A stretch of 6,163 nucleotides of DNA. Source: Pseudomonadota bacterium. Its GTDB lineage: Bacteria; Pseudomonadota; Alphaproteobacteria; Rhizobiales; Hyphomicrobiaceae. The DNA is taken from assembly GCA_023428365.1 (NCBI GenBank), contig JAEYYQ010000325.1, positions 1 through 6,163 on the forward strand, written 5' to 3'. The notes under the pieces are model-generated. The model worked only from the letters and a program-made list of their open reading frames with translations. It searched no databases and was not told the DNA's origin. Positions 5,373 to 6,163 of the stretch are shown here, piece by piece. The translations under genes were made by a program, and so were the position numbers. The stretch's first letter is position 1; every line of letters begins with the position of its first letter.

Positions 5373-6163
5373 ATGAATGCTCTGCATGCTTTGGCAGCCG
5401 CGCTGACGCCGGCGTCGCCTGATCACGGTCTGCTCCGTGTCGGCGGATCAGTTGCGGAAGCGACACCGACTGTTCTGCGCGTCGAGGGCCTGTCGCGATT
5501 TTTGAAGCTTGGGCAGTGCGTCGAATTTGGCGATCGCGGCGAACTTGGCGAAGTCATTCGCATCGACGAGCGTGGCGCGACCGTAAAGCCGTTCACGGAG
5601 ACATTGAGAGTTGGTCTGGGAACGCGGGTTTGGTCACGCGGTCCGATCATGCTTAGTCCCGACGATTCCTGGCGTGGGCGCATTCTCGATGCGTTCGGCA
5701 CGCCGATCGACGGATTGGGCAATCTTACCCAAGGCGCGGAAGCCGTGACGCTCGATCGCACACCGCCGGCCGCCATGACACGTCAACGTCTGCAAAAGCC
5801 GGCGCGTACGGGAATTCGCGTGATCGATCTTTTCACGCCGCTTTGCTCAGGACAGCGTATCGGCATTTTTGCCGGCTCCGGCCTCGGCAAATCTACGCTG
5901 TTGGCGATGCTCGCAAAGGCTGAGGGCTTCGACACCGTCGTGATCGCCCTGGTCGGTGAGCGTGGGCGCGAAGTGCGCGAGTTCATCGAGGACACCATCG
6001 GCGCCAGTCGCGAGCGTATGGTCGCCGTCGTCGCAACCGCCGATGAAAGTGCAATGCGCCGCCGCCTCGCGCCACGCACGGCGATGTGCATTGCCGAATA
6101 TTTCCGTGATCAAGGACGCAGCGTCCTGCTGATCATCGACTCCATCACCCGCTTCGCACATGC
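5373..6163 (+). CDS. fliI: FliI, flagellar export ATPase (N-terminal 263 codons; cut by window edge)
   Basis: FliI is the cytoplasmic hexameric ATPase, related to the F1 beta subunit, that works with FliH and FliJ to feed substrates to the flagellar export gate. From the ATG at 5373 the frame is open to the window edge. The N-terminal beta-barrel domain is about 18-95, followed by GRILDAFGTPIDG (102-114). The Walker A P-loop is AGSGLGKST (167-175), then VIALVGERGREVREFIEDT (190-208), the family hallmark including the GER motif, and Walker B with its sequel VLLIIDSITRFA (251-262). The C-terminal helical domain lies beyond the edge. A GTG at 5367 is in frame, two codons earlier, and overlaps the flgF TGA as GTGA. 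Neither start has a strong ribosome site, so translation is probably coupled to flgF. Related virulence-type (YscN) ATPases share these motifs; context makes it FliI. Confidence 0.94.
   Translation, partial: MNALHALAAALTPASPDHGLLRVGGSVAEATPTVLRVEGLSRFLKLGQCVEFGDRGELGEVIRIDERGATVKPFTETLRVGLGTRVWSRGPIMLSPDDSWRGRILDAFGTPIDGLGNLTQGAEAVTLDRTPPAAMTRQRLQKPARTGIRVIDLFTPLCSGQRIGIFAGSGLGKSTLLAMLAKAEGFDTVVIALVGERGREVREFIEDTIGASRERMVAVVATADESAMRRRLAPRTAMCIAEYFRDQGRSVLLIIDSITRFAH

Noticed and set aside
4834..5466. 210-codon minus-strand frame opposite flgF and the fliI start.
   Set aside because: A shadow of flgF, whose motifs and length are fully typical.
5423..6161. Three minus-strand frames (117, 102 and 104 codons) in the right end, where no plus-strand gene closes.
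   Set aside because: The plus strand carries an uninterrupted FliI frame with Walker A and B motifs running off the edge, so these are antisense shadows.
1..6163. A hidden new system, mobile element, tRNA, CRISPR array or terminator hairpin.
   Set aside because: Nearly all bases are accounted for by eight flagellar genes with short gaps. I saw no repeat array, transposase, terminal inverted repeats or stem-loop followed by a T-run.

Overview
This window is a piece of an alphaproteobacterial flagellar gene cluster, most likely from the Hyphomicrobiales (Rhizobiales). Evidence for that assignment is the gene order, the rhizobial style of the MotA, FliM and FliG proteins, a DUF1217-type flagellar protein placed next to flgF, a base composition near 60% G+C by eye, and a TTAA-N7-TTAA motif typical of the alphaproteobacterial cell-cycle regulator CtrA. 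A closer genus is not supportable from the sequence alone.

Layout: two divergent gene runs flank a 152-bp intergenic region (about 3710-3861). Leftwards (minus strand), in transcription order, run motA (stator), fliM, fliN and fliG (the three C-ring/switch proteins), then the first 95 codons of flhB (export-gate switch protein), which is cut by the left edge. Rightwards (plus strand) run a DUF1217 flagellar protein of unclear role, flgF (proximal rod protein) and the first 263 codons of fliI (export ATPase), cut by the right edge. Gaps within each run are 6 to 84 bp, or the genes abut, so each run is probably one transcript. From memory this order matches the flhB-fliG-fliN-fliM-motA / orf38-flgF-fliI segment of the Sinorhizobium meliloti flagellar region.

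Functionally the leftward run encodes the torque-generating and switching parts (MotA pushes on FliG, and FliM/FliN receive the chemotaxis signal) plus an export component. The rightward run encodes a rod component and the ATPase that energises export of rod, hook and filament subunits. The shared intergenic region carries the putative CtrA box and a perfect 12-bp palindrome, the main regulatory candidates.

No RNA gene, mobile element, CRISPR array or transferred island was seen. The region is an ordinary core flagellar locus. The points most worth a second look are the CtrA-like box, the internal duplication in the DUF1217 protein, the motA gene standing without motB, the diverged CheY-binding segment of FliM, and start-codon choices in motA, fliN, fliI and the DUF1217 gene that simple longest-ORF calling would get wrong.
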